Notes: a model not told the origin generated them from the letters alone. DNA of 64,000 nucleotides from Cellulomonas aerilata (GCF_007991755.1 NZ_BJYY01000015.1:62001-126000); one strand, 5' to 3'; numbered from the stretch's first letter, positions 17,998-28,060 are shown. Made by a program: numbers and translations.

Positions 17998-19557
17998 GTG
18001 TCCGCACGCACTCTCCCCGAGGTCGTCGTCGAGCGCGGCGGCCTCTCGTCGGCGTCCCCGCTCGCGGGCGGCGTCGCGGCCCTCGCCGTGCCGGTCGCAC
18101 CCGCCGTCGAGGGGGAGACCGAGCTGCAGCCGCGCTCCGGGACGGCGGACGCCGCCGCCCTGTACGGCGTCGACCTGGCCGAGGTCGCCGAGCGCGCCGG
18201 CGTGACCGGCGCCGCGGGTGACGCCTGGACGCTGCACCTGCCGCGCCGGCTCGTCGCGACGGCTCCGGCGTTCCCCTGGCAGGACCTCCCCGAGCGGCTC
18301 GTCCTGGTCGGCGTGGGGAGCGGGTCCACCGACGACCTGCGCCGGGCCGGCGCCGCGCTCGCCCGGGCGACCCGGGGGCTGGGGAGGGTCGTCACCACCC
18401 TCGGCTCCGAGGGCGGACCGCAGGGCCCCGACGGCGTGCGCGCCCTCGTCGAGGGGTACCTCCTCGGGTCCTACCGGATCCCCACGCAGGCCACCGGCTC
18501 GCCCGCGCCCGGGCCCGCCGAGCGGCTCGTGCTGCTGCGGACGCACGGCGACGACGTCGCGGCGGCCGTCCGGTCCGCCCAGGTCGCGGCGCGCGCCACG
18601 TGGCTCGTGCGGGACCTGGCCAACACGCCGTCGAACACGAAGAACCCGGCGTGGATGGCCGAGCAGGCCCAGGAGCTCGCGGCGCAGCACGGCCTCGAGG
18701 TGCGCGTCCTGGACGTGGAGGGCCTGACCGAGGAGGGCTTCGGCGGCATTCTCGCCGTCGGCCGCGGCTCGGCGAGCGAGCCCCGCCTCGTCACGGTCGG
18801 CTACACCCCGGCCGACGGTCGCGCCGGACGGCACGTCGTCGTCGTCGGCAAGGGCATCACGTTCGACACCGGCGGCCTGTCGATCAAGCCCCGCGAGCCC
18901 ATGGTGCCGATGAAGACCGACATGGCCGGTGCCGCGGTCGCGCTCGCGACCGTCCTGGGAGCCGCCGAGGCCGGTGTGGGCCACCGCGTCACCGCTGTCC
19001 TGCCGCTCGCCGAGAACCACGTGGGGGCGGAGTCCTACCGACCCGGGGACGTCCTGACGCTGCGGGGCGGACGGACCGTGGAGATCGCGAACACCGACGC
19101 CGAGGGCCGCCTGGTGCTCGGGGACGCCCTGGCGTACGCCCACGAGGAGCTGGACCCGGACGTCCTCATCGACGTCGCGACCCTGACCGGGGCCGCCACG
19201 ATGGGCCTGGGCAAGCAGCACGCCGCGCTGTACTCCGCCGACCCCGCGCTGGTGGCCGGGCTGGAGTCGGCCGGCACGGTCACCGGCGAGCGGGTCTGGA
19301 ACATGCCCCTCGTCGAGGAGTACGCGGACGCCGTGCGGTCCGACGTCGCCGAGCTGCGCCACGTGCCCCTCGACCCGCCCGGTGGCGGCTCCATCACCGC
19401 CGCGCTCTTCCTGCGCGAGTTCACCGGCGGCCGCCGGTGGGCGCACCTGGACATCGCCGGCCCGGCCCGGGCCGGCAAGGACAGCCACGAGGTGACCGAG
19501 GGGGCCACCGGGTTCGGCGCGCGGCTCCTGCTGCGCTACCTGGAGACGCTGGTCTGA
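17998..19557 (+). CDS. pepA: Leucyl aminopeptidase (M17)
   Basis: A cytosolic di-metal aminopeptidase that removes N-terminal residues from peptides. The catalytic domain contains VGKGITFDTGGLSIKP (metal/catalytic lysine region) and the M17 signature NTDAEGRLVLGDAL about 360 residues in. An N-terminal macro-like domain precedes it. The start is uncertain: GTG at 17998 gives 519 residues, TTG at 17959 gives 532; neither has a good Shine-Dalgarno. It is followed by a strong hairpin and the convergent O-methyltransferase. Confidence 0.92.
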   Translation: MSARTLPEVVVERGGLSSASPLAGGVAALAVPVAPAVEGETELQPRSGTADAAALYGVDLAEVAERAGVTGAAGDAWTLHLPRRLVATAPAFPWQDLPERLVLVGVGSGSTDDLRRAGAALARATRGLGRVVTTLGSEGGPQGPDGVRALVEGYLLGSYRIPTQATGSPAPGPAERLVLLRTHGDDVAAAVRSAQVAARATWLVRDLANTPSNTKNPAWMAEQAQELAAQHGLEVRVLDVEGLTEEGFGGILAVGRGSASEPRLVTVGYTPADGRAGRHVVVVGKGITFDTGGLSIKPREPMVPMKTDMAGAAVALATVLGAAEAGVGHRVTAVLPLAENHVGAESYRPGDVLTLRGGRTVEIANTDAEGRLVLGDALAYAHEELDPDVLIDVATLTGAATMGLGKQHAALYSADPALVAGLESAGTVTGERVWNMPLVEEYADAVRSDVAELRHVPLDPPGGGSITAALFLREFTGGRRWAHLDIAGPARAGKDSHEVTEGATGFGARLLLRYLETLV

Positions 19558-19610
19558 CGGACCCGGCCGCCCGCGCCGACCACGGCGGGGAGCGACGGCC
19601 TCACGGCACG

Positions 19611-19640
19611 AGGGCCCGGCAGCACGCGCTGCCGGGCCCT
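19611..19640. terminator. Hairpin between convergent pepA and O-methyltransferase
   Basis: A perfect 13-bp stem (AGGGCCCGGCAGC with GCTGCCGGGCCCT) has a 4-base loop. It can end transcripts from both sides. Confidence 0.85.
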
Positions 19641-19685
19641 CCTGCGTGACGAGCGTCGGCGGGCATCGTCCGCCGGCGGGGCATC

Positions 19686-20318
19686 TCAGCGGCGCACGGC
19701 CAGCAGCAGCCCGTCGCCGGTGGGGAGCATCGCCGGCAGCACGCGCTCGTCGTCGCGCAGCGTGCGGCCGACCTCCCGGATGACGGTGGTGGTCTCGTCC
19801 CGGCGGGCGGGGTCCGCGACGCGGTCGTGCCAGAGCGCGTTGTCGACGGCCAGGACGCCCCCCGGGCGCAGCAGGCGCAGCGCCTGCTCGACGTACGCCG
19901 GGTAGCCCTCCTTGTCGGCGTCGACGAAGACCATGTCGTAGGCGCCGTCGGTCAGGCGCGGCAGCACGTCCAGCGCGCGGCCCGAGATCGCCCGCGTACG
20001 GGTCGGCTTCAGCCCGGCCTCGGCGAACGCCTGCTTGGCGGCACGCTGGTGCTCCACCTCGACGTCGATCGTCGTCAGCACGCCGTCCTGCGGCATGCCG
20101 CGCAGCAGGTACAGCGACCCCACGCCCGCGCCGGTCCCGACCTCCACGACCGCCCGGGCGCCGAGCGTGGCGGCCAGGACCCCCAGCACCGCGCCGCTGC
20201 CGGGGGAGACCGGGACGCAGCCGAGCTGGCCGGCGCGTTCCCGGGCGCGCAGCAGGACGTCGTCCTCCGGCACGAACTCCTCGGCGTAGACCCAGCTCTG
20301 CGTCTTGTCGGTGGAGAT
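19686..20318 (-). CDS. SAM-dependent O-methyltransferase (class I, COMT-like), probable AUC start
   Basis: This small methyltransferase resembles Rv1220c. The SAM-binding motif VVEVGTGAGVGSLYLL, the acidic metal-binding FVDADKEGYPAYVE and VDNALWHDRV are present. The usual family N-terminus, STDKTQSWVYAEEFVPEDD, is encoded intact, but upstream of the first canonical start (GTG at 20273, the V of FVPEDD). Between it and the in-frame stop further upstream there is no ATG, GTG, TTG or CTG. The codon exactly where ATG is expected is ATC at 20318-20316, with GGGAGG five bases before it. The entry uses that start (210 residues); a conventional call would begin at 20273 (195 residues). The gene is divergent from sigE. 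Confidence 0.85.
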   Translation of the reverse strand: MSTDKTQSWVYAEEFVPEDDVLLRARERAGQLGCVPVSPGSGAVLGVLAATLGARAVVEVGTGAGVGSLYLLRGMPQDGVLTTIDVEVEHQRAAKQAFAEAGLKPTRTRAISGRALDVLPRLTDGAYDMVFVDADKEGYPAYVEQALRLLRPGGVLAVDNALWHDRVADPARRDETTTVIREVGRTLRDDERVLPAMLPTGDGLLLAVRR

Positions 20319-20473
20319 GGCGGCCTCCCGGCGGTGCGTGCGGCGTGCGTGCGTGGGTCGGATGCGGCCTGACGGTCGCCCCGACCGGCGATGCTACCGC
20401 CGGGGTCCTGCCGCGGGCCGTGCACCGCACCGCGCTTTCACCCCGCCCACCGACCGTCGCGGCCGCCGTGCGC

Positions 20474-20499
20474 GGAACGTCCCCGGCCCGTGCGGCGTT
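20474..20499 (+). promoter_or_regulatory. ECF-type promoter upstream of sigE (probable autoregulation)
   Basis: GGAAC at 20474-20478, 17 bases, then CGTT at 20496-20499 matches the GGAAC-N(16-18)-CGTT pattern recognised by SigE-type factors. Transcription would begin near 20506, about 83 bases before sigE. Confidence 0.6.
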
Positions 20500-20588
20500 G
20501 CTCCTCACAGGGATCGCCCAGGAACCTCTGGGACGATCGTCAGCCGGACGTCCGACCGCCGGACCGTCCCGACGAGGAGTGATGAACG

Positions 20589-21314
20589 ATGGCCGTGGCC
20601 CCGCCGGACCGCGCGCAGGGTGCCGCCCCCGTGCTGGGTGGTCCCGCGCTGCCGGGTGGGCCGACGTCCCCCGCCGGCTCGGCTCCCTCCGTGGACCCCG
20701 CGACGTCCGTGGGGGACGAGGTGCCGGTCTCCGCGGCGTGGGTCCCGCCCACGTGGGAGGACATCGTCCGGGACCACTCCGCGCGCGTGTACCGGCTGGC
20801 CTTCCGCCTCACGGGCAACAAGCACGACGCCGAGGACCTGACCCAGGAGGTCTTCATCCGGGTGTTCCGCTCCCTGTCGACCTACGCGCCGGGGACGTTC
20901 GAGGGCTGGCTGCACCGGATCACGACCAACCTGTTCCTCGACGGCGTGCGCCGCAAGCAGCGCATCCGCATCGACGCGATCGGCGACGACTCCGAGCGGC
21001 ACCCCGCCACGGGGGACCTGCACAACCCGGAGCGGCGATTCGAGCACGCGAACCTGGACCTGGACATCCAGCGGGCGCTCGGCGACCTGTCCCCGGAGTA
21101 CCGTGCGGCCGTCGTGCTGTGCGACATCGAGGGGCTGTCCTACGAGGAGATCGCCGTGACGCTCGGCATCAAGCTGGGCACGGTCCGCTCCCGCATCCAC
21201 CGGGCGCGCGCGCAGCTGCGCCGGTCGCTGGCGCACCGGGCTCCGCAGGCGCTGCTCGCCGGGGACCTCGCCGACGGCGACCCGCTCGCCGGGCTCCGGG
21301 TGGCGCAGCCATGA
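20589..21314 (+). CDS. sigE: ECF sigma factor SigE
   Basis: The 241-residue protein has a disordered N-terminus of about 45 residues, sigma region 2 ([20 protein letters not shown], residues about 68-87) and region 4 with the helix-turn-helix [20 protein letters not shown] (about residues 180-199). It should direct envelope-stress transcription. The downstream genes encode a zinc anti-sigma factor, an HtrA protease and TatB, the same order as M. tuberculosis sigE-rseA-htrA-tatB. The ATG at 20589 was chosen over the ATG at 20582 because GAGGAG is 9 rather than 2 bases upstream. Confidence 0.93.
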   Translation: MAVAPPDRAQGAAPVLGGPALPGGPTSPAGSAPSVDPATSVGDEVPVSAAWVPPTWEDIVRDHSARVYRLAFRLTGNKHDAEDLTQEVFIRVFRSLSTYAPGTFEGWLHRITTNLFLDGVRRKQRIRIDAIGDDSERHPATGDLHNPERRFEHANLDLDIQRALGDLSPEYRAAVVLCDIEGLSYEEIAVTLGIKLGTVRSRIHRARAQLRRSLAHRAPQALLAGDLADGDPLAGLRVAQP

Positions 21315-22342
21315 GCCACCACCTGGGCAGCCTGATCAGCGCGCTGGTGGACGGGCAGCTGTCGCCGGCGGACGCCGAGCGCGCGCTCGCGCACGTCGCC
21401 GCGTGCAGCCCGTGCGCCGACGAGCTCGCCGCCGCGCGCCAGGCGCGGCGGGCGCTGTCCGCCGCCGACGACGTCGCGCCGGCCCCCGAGCTCACCGCGC
21501 GGCTGCTGGCGCTGGGGTCGTGCCACGACCTCGGCACGCCGGGGGTGGCCGGGGTGGCTGCCGGGATGGCCGCCGGGCGCGACCGCCGGCGTCCGGTCGT
21601 GCCGCTGGGGGAGTCCGCCTTCGCGGTGCCCGCCAAGGCGCTCAGCGGTGACCTGGTGCGCCGGCGCCGCTTCGACCCGCGGGCGGTGATCGGCGTGGTC
21701 ACCGGCGCGGGGGTCGTCATGACGGCCCTGCTGCTGCTCGGCGAGGAGCCGCGCGTGGCGCCGTCCACGCACCGGGCCGACGCGCTCACCGCGCTGAGCC
21801 GGGCGCCGCAGGAGTGGGCGGTCGGCTCGGGGTCGGCCGAGCGGCAGATCCACGCGACCCTCGCGGCGGTCGCGCCGCTCGGCGCGGGGTCGGACCCGGC
21901 GGCCGTGCAGCGGCTCACCGACTCCGCGGTGCTGGACTGGGTCCGCGGGGAGGGATGGACGGGTCCGGACCGGCTGCCCGACGGGTACGTCGTCACGGAC
22001 GTCCGCATCACGGGGGACGACGCCGAGATGCTCGAGGTGGACCTCGCCGGTCCCGACGGCCGGGTCGTCCTCACCGAGCAGCACGGGTGGCTGGACGTCA
22101 CCTCGCTGGGACCGGTCGAGGAGCGCACAATCGACGGACGCACGCTCTACGTCGTGTCACGCCACCCGTGGCACGCCGTGTGGCAGGCCGACGACACGGT
22201 CGTGTCGATCGTGTCGGAGGCGCCCGAGGACCGGGTGGCCGACGTGGTGGACGCGTTCCCCGTGGCGGGGTACGACGACGGGATCCCGGCGCGCCTGACG
22301 CGCGGCTGGGACACGGTGACAGGAGCCTTGGTCAACCCATGA
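21311..22342 (+). CDS. rseA: Membrane anti-sigma factor RseA (zinc-binding)
   Basis: The 343-residue protein overlaps sigE by ATGA. Its N-terminal domain has the zinc anti-sigma motif H28-x3-C32-x2-C35 (HVAACSPC), which binds the cognate sigma factor. One membrane helix lies at about residues 125-144, with the sigma-binding part inside and about 200 residues outside. The outer part resembles the C-terminal sigma-E-factor regulatory domain ([31 protein letters not shown]) and is longer than in mycobacterial RseA. Stress would release SigE through proteolysis or loss of zinc. Confidence 0.88.
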   Translation: MSHHLGSLISALVDGQLSPADAERALAHVAACSPCADELAAARQARRALSAADDVAPAPELTARLLALGSCHDLGTPGVAGVAAGMAAGRDRRRPVVPLGESAFAVPAKALSGDLVRRRRFDPRAVIGVVTGAGVVMTALLLLGEEPRVAPSTHRADALTALSRAPQEWAVGSGSAERQIHATLAAVAPLGAGSDPAAVQRLTDSAVLDWVRGEGWTGPDRLPDGYVVTDVRITGDDAEMLEVDLAGPDGRVVLTEQHGWLDVTSLGPVEERTIDGRTLYVVSRHPWHAVWQADDTVVSIVSEAPEDRVADVVDAFPVAGYDDGIPARLTRGWDTVTGALVNP

Positions 22343-24189
22343 CGACGCCTCAGCACGACGGCTTCCAGCCCGACGTGCCACAGCCCGGTGCGCCGCAGCC
22401 CGAGATGGCGCAGCCCGAGGTGGCGCAGCCAGAGGCGGTGCAGCCCGAGGTGGCGCAGCCGGCGGCGGTGCAGCCCGAGGTGGCGCAGCCGAACCCGTTC
22501 GCGCCGCCGTCGACGAGCTACCACGCGGCGCCCCCGGCGGGTGCGGCCCCGCGCGCGCCATGGCCGGCCACGCACGGCGGGTCGCCGTCGTCCGCACCGC
22601 CGTCGTCCGCACCGCCGTCGTCCGCGCCGCAGCAGGCGGGTCCGCCGGCCTTCGCGCGTCCGCACGTCGCGCCGCGCGAGCCGTTCGGCCAGCCGCACGC
22701 CGGCCCGGCGCCGTACGGCCGGCCCGACGCAGGGGCCAACCCGTACGTCCGCCAGGACCGCCAGGACGAGAGCGGCCCGAGCCCGTTCGTCCGACGCGAC
22801 GAGAGCGGGCCGAGCCCGTACGCCCGCCCGCACGAGAGCGGGCCGAGCCCGTACGCCCGCCCGCACGAGAGCGGGGCGAGCCCGTACGCCCGCCCCGACA
22901 CCACCGCGCCGGCCGGGTACGAGCGTCCGTCGCCCTACGCGGGGCCGGGGACCGACCGCGTCGCGGCCGACAACCCGGCGCCGACCGTCGAGGGCGCCCG
23001 GTCGTCCGACTCCTGGTGGAACGCGACCACGCCCTGGCCGCCGCCGGGCCTGGAGCCCGACCCCGCGCCTGCCCGCCCGCCGCGCCGACGGCGCTCGCTG
23101 AGCGTCGCCTGGGTCGTCCCGCTCGTGCTGGTGTCCCTGCTGGCCGGCGCCCTGGGTGGCGTGCTGGCCGACGGGGTCCGCGACGAGGGCCGGCCGGCGG
23201 ACGCGGCCCTGCCCGTGTCCGTCAGCCCCGACTCCGAGCCGCGGTCGGCGACGAGCGTGGCCGGCCTCGCGGCGTCCGTGCTGCCCAGCGTGGTGTCGAT
23301 CGAGGTCACCACGTCGACCGGGGCCGCCACCGGGTCCGGGTTCGTGCTGCGCGACGACGGCTACCTGCTCACCAACAACCACGTCATCGCCGGCGGGGTG
23401 GAGCCGGGCTCGCGGATCGCCGTGACGTTCTCCGACGGCAGCGAGGAGGACGCCACGATCGTCGGCCGGACTGGCGACTACGACCTCGCGGTGCTCAAGG
23501 TCGAGCGCACCGGGCTCGCCCCGCTGGCCCTCGCCGACTCCGACGAGGTCGCCGTCGGCGACCCGGTCGTGGCCATCGGGGCGCCGCTGGGCCTGGTGGG
23601 CACGGTGACGACAGGGATCGTCAGCGCCCGCAACCGCCCCGTCGCGGCCGGCCAGGCGAGCGAGACGGCGTTCATCAACGCCATCCAGACCGACGCGGCG
23701 ATCAACCCGGGGAACTCCGGCGGCCCGCTGGTGAACGCCGCGGCGGAGGTCGTCGGCATCAACTCCGCCATCGCCCAGCCGCCCGGTGGCCAGGGCGCGT
23801 CCGGCAGCATCGGGCTGGGTTTCGCCATCCCGGCGAACCAGGCCCGGCGCACCGCCGAGCAGCTGATCGAGACCGGCACGGCGACCTACCCGATCATCGG
23901 CGTGCTCCTCGAGCAGGGCTACCAGGGCGAGGGCGTCCAGGTCGCGCTCGCGGCGCAGAACGGCACGCCGGCGGTCACCGAGGGCGGTCCGGCGGCCAAC
24001 GCCGGCATCCGCCCCGGGGACGTCATCGTCGCGATCGACGGCCGTCCGGTGACGGACCCGGACGAGCTCATCGTCTCCATCCGCGCCAAGGCCCCCGGCG
24101 ACGCCACCGTGCTGCGGGTCCGCTCCGGCGACGACGAGGCGGACGAGCGGGACGTCCGGGTCGTCCTCGACGAGGCCACCAGCGACTAG
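22339..24189 (+). CDS. htrA: HtrA/DegP-like serine protease with PDZ domain and long disordered N-terminus
   Basis: The 616-residue protein starts with about 255 residues of Pro/Gln/Ser-rich cytoplasmic sequence built largely from repeats. A membrane helix follows at about 257-279, then an extracytoplasmic trypsin-like domain. The catalytic triad is visible as H348 (TNNHVIAGG), D382 (GDYDLAVLKV) and S460 (NPGNSGGPLV). A PDZ domain (GIRPGDVIVAIDGRPV) forms the C-terminus. It should degrade misfolded envelope proteins within the SigE stress response. The ATG overlaps the rseA stop. Confidence 0.94.
   Translation: MTTPQHDGFQPDVPQPGAPQPEMAQPEVAQPEAVQPEVAQPAAVQPEVAQPNPFAPPSTSYHAAPPAGAAPRAPWPATHGGSPSSAPPSSAPPSSAPQQAGPPAFARPHVAPREPFGQPHAGPAPYGRPDAGANPYVRQDRQDESGPSPFVRRDESGPSPYARPHESGPSPYARPHESGASPYARPDTTAPAGYERPSPYAGPGTDRVAADNPAPTVEGARSSDSWWNATTPWPPPGLEPDPAPARPPRRRRSLSVAWVVPLVLVSLLAGALGGVLADGVRDEGRPADAALPVSVSPDSEPRSATSVAGLAASVLPSVVSIEVTTSTGAATGSGFVLRDDGYLLTNNHVIAGGVEPGSRIAVTFSDGSEEDATIVGRTGDYDLAVLKVERTGLAPLALADSDEVAVGDPVVAIGAPLGLVGTVTTGIVSARNRPVAAGQASETAFINAIQTDAAINPGNSGGPLVNAAAEVVGINSAIAQPPGGQGASGSIGLGFAIPANQARRTAEQLIETGTATYPIIGVLLEQGYQGEGVQVALAAQNGTPAVTEGGPAANAGIRPGDVIVAIDGRPVTDPDELIVSIRAKAPGDATVLRVRSGDDEADERDVRVVLDEATSD
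22366..22500 (+). repeat. 15-bp tandem repeat encoding QPEVA-type units
   Basis: Nine 15-base units, most of the form CAGCCCGAGGTGGCG, run in frame with htrA and encode five-residue repeats (QPDVP, QPGAP, QPEMA, QPEVA and variants). Alternate units are most alike, so a 30-bp duplication is likely. Confidence 0.85.
22768..22899 (+). repeat. 33-bp x 4 tandem repeat encoding ESGPSPYARPH units
   Basis: Four 33-base units begin at 22768, 22801, 22834 and 22867, each starting GAGAGCGG. Units 2 and 3 are identical. They encode 11-residue repeats in the cytoplasmic part of HtrA. Confidence 0.88.
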
Positions 24190-24206
24190 AGCCGCTCCCG
24201 GCTGGA

Positions 24207-24212
24207 TAGGGT
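24207..24212 (+). promoter_or_regulatory. -10 of leaderless tatB
   Basis: TAGGGT is followed by 7 bases and the GTG start of tatB, so tatB may be transcribed separately from the sigE operon. Confidence 0.5.
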
Positions 24213-24219
24213 TGGCCAC

Positions 24220-24768
24220 GTGCTGGGCATCAACGGTGGCGAGTTCCTGCTGCTGATCGTCGTGGCGCTCGTGGTGGTCGGGCCCGAGCGTCTGCCCCGC
24301 TATGCCGAGCAGCTGGGCGCCTGGGTGCGCACGGCCCGCCAGTTCGCGCTGCAGGCGAAGAGCCGCGTCAGCGAGGAGCTCGGCGAGGACGTCGCCGACG
24401 TCGACTGGGCCGCCCTGGACCCGCGGCGCTACGACCCGCGGCGCATCGTGCGCGAGGCGCTGATGGACGACCCGTCGCCGGCCCCGGTCCGGGGGGCGAC
24501 GGCCGGGGCGGCCGCGGGGGCGACGGCACGGGGGGCGGGCGCGTCCCCCCGCACGAGCCCGTACCGCGCGGGGCCGCCGCGGACGCCGGCCGGTGCGACG
24601 GCTACGAGCGCCGCGGGCTCCGCGGGCTCCGACGCCCCGGGCGCCGCGGGGGTGACGGCCACGGGTGCCGCGACGGTCGGCGCCGTGACCACGGGCGCCG
24701 CGACCGGCGAGGCCGTGAGCCCGGCCGCCGAGCCGCCCCCCGCCCCGTTCGACGACGAGGCCACGTAG
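24220..24768 (+). CDS. tatB: Twin-arginine translocase subunit TatB
   Basis: The N-terminus is the classical TatA/B fold: a short helix (about residues 6-21, GGEFLLLIVVALVVVGPERL), the hinge PERLP, and an amphipathic helix (about 24-50). The E at position 8 of the membrane helix and position after sigE-htrA favour TatB over TatA. The last 90 residues are an Ala/Gly/Thr/Pro-rich tail. It works with TatA and TatC, which are not in the window, in exporting folded proteins. Confidence 0.85.
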   Translation: MLGINGGEFLLLIVVALVVVGPERLPRYAEQLGAWVRTARQFALQAKSRVSEELGEDVADVDWAALDPRRYDPRRIVREALMDDPSPAPVRGATAGAAAGATARGAGASPRTSPYRAGPPRTPAGATATSAAGSAGSDAPGAAGVTATGAATVGAVTTGAATGEAVSPAAEPPPAPFDDEAT

Positions 24769-24817
24769 CCGCCGCCGTCGGCCGTCACCGCCCCGCGCAC
24801 CGTGCGGCGCACCGTGA

Positions 24818-26475
<1,658 letters not shown>

Positions 26476-26996
26476 CGTCGCCGCATGACGGTGCCGGGCG
26501 CGTGACCAGCACGAACGGTGCTGGCGGACGCCCTGGGCAGGAGAGGACCGTCCCCCTCGGGTGGGGGACGACGTCGACCCCGGCGTCGACCCCGGCGTCG
26601 ATCGCGACGCCGGCCCCGACCGGCAGCGCCCCGGCAGGCAGCTCCCCGAGGACGACGACGCCGCCTCCCTGGTCCCGTCCGTCGTGAGCGCCGACCCGGC
26701 GACGCACGCCGGCGACGTCGTCCGGCGGCGCCGGGCCCGACGGTGGGCGGCCGCCTGGGTGCCGCGGGGAGCGGGTGCGGCCCAGGCCGTCGCGCTGGCC
26801 ACCGAGGCCGAGCGGCTGGCCGCGCCGGTGCCGCGGCCCGGCCTGTGGACCCGCCTGGTCCGGGGAGCGCTGCCGCTGTGGGCCCGGTACCAGCGCAGCC
26901 GCGCCGGCCGCGCGTACGCCCGGTTCGGGGCGGTCGGCGGCGGCGAGCTTGCCCGGGGGAGCTCGAAGGAACGCGCTCGGTGGGTGGGAGGCGGGC

Positions 26997-27051
26997 GACT
27001 GCGACCTTCCGGACCGAAGAAGTCCCAGGAACGGTCCAATACGTCGCACTC
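26997..27051. repeat. Palindromic repeat element, copy 1 (55 bp, degenerate)
   Basis: The outer arms are GACTGCGAC and GTCGCACTC (one mismatch) and the inner arms CCGGACC and GGTCC. It has the same length and layout as copy 2, 83 bases downstream, so the two are related elements. Confidence 0.75.
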
Positions 27052-27079
27052 GGCGAGGCGGGCAGGGAGGCCGGTGGGT

Positions 27080-27134
27080 GAGTGCGACCTCCCGGACCGA
27101 AGGGGTGGCCGGAAGGGTCCGGAACGTCGCACTC
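27080..27134. repeat. Palindromic repeat element, copy 2 (55 bp)
   Basis: The outer arms GAGTGCGAC and GTCGCACTC are perfect inverted repeats, and the inner arms CCGGACC and GGTCCGG are also perfect, with a 17-base centre. It can fold into a long hairpin in DNA or RNA. The element resembles dispersed palindromic (REP/MITE-like) units. Confidence 0.8.
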
Positions 27135-27206
27135 GGCGGGTGGGGTGGACGGCGCGGGCGGGGTGGGCACGGTGACCGACCGGGATGGGGCGGCGGGGCC
27201 GGGACG

Positions 27207-27250
27207 GACGACGGCCCGGTCCCCGCGGGTGCGGGAGCCGGGCCGTCGTC
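27207..27250 (-). terminator. Terminator of the sdh operon
   Basis: A 13-bp stem (GACGACGGCCCGG with CCGGGCCGTCGTC) encloses an 18-base segment that can itself pair. It lies 15 bases after the sdhB stop. Confidence 0.8.
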
Positions 27251-27265
27251 GTGGAGCGGTGCGGG

Positions 27266-28060
27266 TCAGAACGCGCGGGTGATCATCGCGCGCTTGACCT
27301 CCTTGATCGCCTTGGTGATCTCGATGCCGCGGGGGCAGGCCTCGGAGCAGTTGAAGATCGTGCGGCAGCGCCACACGCCTTCCTTGTCGTTGAGGATCTC
27401 CAGGCGCTGGGCGGCGCCGTCGTCCCGGCTGTCGAAGATGAACCGGTGAGCGTTGACGATGGCGGCCGGGCCGAAGTACTGGCCGTCGGTCCAGAACACC
27501 GGGCAGGACGACGTGCACGCGGCGCACAGGATGCACTTGGTCGTGTCGTCGAAGCGCTCGCGCTGCTCGGCCGACTGCAGCCGCTCGCGGGTCGGCTCGT
27601 TCCCGCCCGTGATGAGGAACGGCATGATCTCGCGGTAGGAGGCGAAGAACGGCTCCATGTCCACGACGAGGTCCTTCTTCACCGGCAGGCCCTTGAGCGG
27701 CTCGACCAAGATCGGCTTGTCGGGGTTGAGGTCCTTCAGCAGGACCTTGCACGCGAGCCGGTTGCGCCCGTTGATGCGCATCGCGTCCGAGCCGCACACG
27801 CCGTGCGCGCAGGAGCGGCGGAAGGTCAGCGACCCGTCGACGTCCCACTTCACCTTGTGCAGCGCGTCCAGCAGGCGGTCGGTGCCGTAGGCGGTGACCG
27901 TGAACTCCTGCCAGTACGCCTCGTCGCCGTGGGTCTCGGGGGAGTAGCGGCGGATCCGCAGCGTGACGTCGAACGAGGGGATCTCGCCCATGCCGCCGCC
28001 GGTCTCCGCGCCCGTCTCCGGGCCGGGGGAGGAGGTGGTGTTCTCCATGAGGGTGGACAT
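27266..28060 (-). CDS. sdhB: Succinate dehydrogenase iron-sulfur subunit
   Basis: The 264-residue subunit carries electrons from the flavin of SdhA to the quinone site. The 2Fe-2S ligands lie in RRSCAHGVCGSDAM and, further on, RLACK; the 4Fe-4S and 3Fe-4S ligands in CILCAACTSSCPVFW and CRTIFNCSEACPRG. A 25-residue Gly/Glu/Pro-rich N-terminal extension precedes the ferredoxin domain. The ATG overlaps the sdhA stop by one base (TGATG). It is the last gene of sdhCDAB. Confidence 0.95.
   Translation of the reverse strand: MSTLMENTTSSPGPETGAETGGGMGEIPSFDVTLRIRRYSPETHGDEAYWQEFTVTAYGTDRLLDALHKVKWDVDGSLTFRRSCAHGVCGSDAMRINGRNRLACKVLLKDLNPDKPILVEPLKGLPVKKDLVVDMEPFFASYREIMPFLITGGNEPTRERLQSAEQRERFDDTTKCILCAACTSSCPVFWTDGQYFGPAAIVNAHRFIFDSRDDGAAQRLEILNDKEGVWRCRTIFNCSEACPRGIEITKAIKEVKRAMITRAF

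Larger units (their letters stand above)
26561..27175 (+). pseudogene. Truncated YihY/BrkB-like membrane protein gene with repeat-derived tail
   Basis: The open frame encodes 204 residues. Up to about residue 135 it looks like the cytoplasmic N-terminus of a YihY/BrkB protein, ending RSRAGRAYARFGAVGGGELA, which in full-length members is followed at once by the first membrane helix. Here no membrane helix follows. The rest reads into two palindromic repeats and is Arg/Gly-rich. The position after trpS fits, because M. tuberculosis has a YihY-like gene (Rv3335c) next to trpS. A tandem GVDP repeat is near the start. The start itself is uncertain (GTG at 26561). Confidence 0.5.

Noticed and set aside
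15766-20508. Very long open frames antisense to known genes (for example minus strand 15766-20508, and others over 2304-4601 and 4955-7948)
   Set aside because: They lie opposite well-supported genes, encode Arg/Gly/Ala-rich sequence without domains, and are expected in DNA with almost only G/C at third positions.
20521-20543. Second GGAAC motif upstream of sigE
   Set aside because: No CGTT occurs 16-18 bases downstream, unlike the motif at 20474.
22366-22899. Repeats in htrA considered as a CRISPR or mobile element
   Set aside because: All units are in frame with the coding sequence and have no spacers or terminal inverted repeats.
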